Assembly: GCA_950295325.1 (NCBI GenBank)
Contig: OX485805.1
Location: 50,926,758-50,990,757 of the forward strand
Origin: Polytrichum commune
Taxonomy: Eukaryota; Streptophyta; Polytrichopsida; Polytrichales; Polytrichaceae
Length of the DNA: 64,000 nt
Direction: 5' to 3'
Shown: positions 61,540 through 64,000 of the stretch, in pieces
Layout of the letters: each line of letters opens with the position of its first letter
How positions within the stretch are numbered: the stretch's first letter is position 1
The notes under the pieces: generated by a model
Database searches by the model: none
What the model was told of the DNA's origin: nothing
Seen by the model: only the letters and a program-made list of their open reading frames with translations
Program-made: the position numbers and the translations under genes

Positions 61540-64000
61540 TCCCAGCTCCTTGTTCCATGCTAGGAGTTGGAAGCTAGGGCTTGAGGCAGGCTTGATCCCA
61601 TCCAACATTCCCGGTTGGTTGTTGTCAGCTCAATGGCATTAAACTTGTAGTCATGTCAAATATGATAACTTGAACTTCCAATTGCTTATGTTTTGTATAG
61701 ATAATCAAGGCAATTTAGAACAAGAGTTCAAAATTTCCATATACAAGCATGAGATTGTTTTGGAGTCTATGTTTTGTTCTCTATTCTATCTAGAGTTTAG
61801 TAGTAAAGTTCACTATGCATGCATGCATGTATGTATATATGTATGTATACACCAAAAGTTGAAGAGAAGATCATGAAATTCAAATATCAAGAAACTTAAT
61901 ATTTAAGTGAGTACAGAGCCAATAGAATAGTTAAAAAAATAATGAACATATGTTTCTTTTAAATATGACATGACAAAGAATGAGAAATTTTCCTTTAAAT
62001 AACTAATATTAGATGCTAAGTTTCTTAAGTTATATACTTTTGGTACTTACAAAAAAAAATTGCCAACCTATTTGGTTGTGAAAGTTTTGTATATAGGGGG
62101 TTTAAATAAGGGGTCCCACATGCATTGTGGCTCCGAAACTCAAGGAAGATTGCCCCACCCTTCCCCCCCACCCAACCCAATTTGTAAAATAAGGTTTGAC
62201 CATGGGATCCGCCACCATAAATTGTGGATTGACCTATACAAGGTTAGCTCTGCCCACCCATTCTAGAATGACAAGCTAGAAAGTCAAATTTTAATATCCC
62301 CACGCCACTTTTTAAGAATGATAATTTAAAGTAGTTGACCCATTCATGAGAAGTTAAGCAAGTTAGCATATTTACAGTTAAGATAAGATTGGAGAATATG
62401 ATTCCCTATGTAGAGAAATAAAAATAATAATTAATTCATATTTTTTGCACGATGTTTTTTTTGCAATAATCAAATTATTATGAATTTTCTAAGCGGATAT
62501 TCTCTTCAAACTATACTTGTGATATAGGCTACCCTCTTTTTGATCACTGATTGGTTACAAAACCCAAAACACTTGATACATGCAATCGATAAGTGTGGCG
62601 TATGTATATGCTTGCAATTAAAACCTACATGTCAACTTAGTCGCTAGCATTTTGGCTAAGTTGGATTTCAACCATGACATGCCAACACAGATGAGATATT
62701 GATATTGTGTTGAACATAAATAAGTTGGTCTAGATTGTGAATTGGGGGTGGTGGTCAGAAATGGATTGGCTACCTTAAGCATTGAGAAGATTGGGTGGCT
62801 TCAAGGCTTGTTTACACTAGTGACCAGTGACCATGACCATGACCATGACCACTAGTTTCTAAAATCTCTCATTGCTTGTCAAATGAATAGTTGTCCACTT
62901 TCATTCTATACAAGATCACCAAATATTATGGATGAGCATGTGAACAAATGGATGAGAAAGTGACATGAAATCCTACTTGTCTAGAAATGGATAATGTTTG
63001 ATGGTCACCCAAATTTTGCGGCAAGGAGACCCAAATATGTTGTCTTGAAGGAGAATGAGGCAATCATGTCAAAAAGAATAGCATGTTTTTAAGAACACGC
63101 GTGCGCGCACACACACACATATATAATTATTTAGAGGTATTTTTGAATTTTTGTTAAAAACACTATGTCTTGCTTTAAGTTTGTTCTACAATACGTTCCA
63201 TGACTAATTATTTTAAGCAATAATATGGAATTCTCTTGGTTGTAGTCTTTGGCACACTGCCCATGACTACCAGAACTCCTAAATTATTTTTAATCTCGGC
63301 CCTTGGTCACGAGTGCAAAACAACCCTAATACATAAGCTCTCAAGCTACGTTTTAGCCACTTCACCAGAAGTTTGATGCCAAGAATTTACGCATAACTCT
63401 AATCCTACACAAGTTTGATGCTATGCCAAATATGGAAACATCTTTTTGAGAGCGACTTGGACATACACAACTATTTATGGACCCAGCCTTAAACTATTTG
63501 TTGGGTCACCCTAAAAAAGTAAAGGGTTGCAAAAATTGGGTCGCATTTCTTGCGCTTTCAAAAAAAAGGGATATCTATAGCAAGCATGCACATTTATTAT
63601 TTACCACTTCATTAAGCATTGACTTTGTCATCTTCAAACATCATTTTACCACACATGTATTGGATCTATATTAATACTATTTTTTAATTTGTATTTTGCA
63701 AACACGATGGCTAAATGTTATGAGGGTGAGCATTTCTCACTATCAAGGAGCATACCACGAAAAATATGCATCTCCTCATCAACTTTTCTTAGAGCTAGTT
63801 TAGAGTATGGTGAAGAAGTTCATTGGTCAATCAAGCATTTCAACCCAAGACAAGGTTGCACGAGGAAATGGTTGGTTTGGCAGACAAGATGGAAAAAGTA
63901 AAAAAAAAAAACCCCAAGGTAGAGTTCTTCAGAGGTCAAGTTTTTTGTCCAAGAGTTTGAGGCTGCCTAAGAACTTGACCTCCAGAGAACTCCCCTAGGA
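61540..64000. other. Intergenic region, no recognised gene
   Basis: Contains a (CATG/TATG) run near 61818-61845, a short GACCATGACCAT tandem near 62830-62852, and (CA)n at 63105-63125. The frames near the end (63689-63998) match nothing known. Confidence 0.4.

Overview
The window is nuclear DNA of a land plant. The evidence is a spliced gene for the plant form of MMS19, a plant-type S-protein homologue, a tryptophan synthase alpha gene with an apparent plastid transit peptide, GT-AG introns, and dense plant-style transposons (MULE, hAT, Harbinger-like and SINE-like). I cannot name the species from sequence alone.

Layout. 1-12.7 kb is the genic end: MMS19 (+, about 22 exons, 968-10495) followed by a small secreted S-protein homologue (-, 12259-12705). 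12.7-18 kb holds no recognisable gene, only a tandem duplication. 18.2-19.8 kb is a hAT fragment nested in a TAA-flanked element. 20.3-24.6 kb is a decayed, inverted copy of the cargo gene described below. 25.8-30.9 kb is a decayed but still intron-containing tryptophan synthase alpha gene between two direct repeats. 31.0-33.7 kb is a 2.8-kb element with 8-bp target duplications and a nested foldback element. 33.8-43.5 kb is mostly non-coding, with satellites, MITEs and a MULE relic. 55-64 kb is MITEs and SINE-like fragments without genes.

The outstanding object is 43510-54934. It is an 11.4-kb Mutator-like transposon with terminal inverted repeats and a perfect 10-bp target-site duplication (GAAAGGCATG). 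On its minus strand it has a MULE transposase with a SWIM zinc finger. Divergently on the plus strand it has a spliced gene whose product joins a ParB/sulfiredoxin-like N-terminal domain (DGNHR motif) to a C-terminal domain resembling beta-class N6-adenine/N4-cytosine DNA methyltransferases. The large first intron of that gene holds 13 copies of a 24-bp palindrome centred on GTTAAC, spaced 53 or 65 bp apart. A second, strongly diverged copy of the same cargo gene, with the same terminal sequence downstream, lies at 20.3-24.6 kb. The cargo is therefore a recurring part of a transposon family. Both copies and the transposase carry stops or frameshifts, so these insertions are relics. Coordinates of exons were set by hand from splice sites and reading frames.
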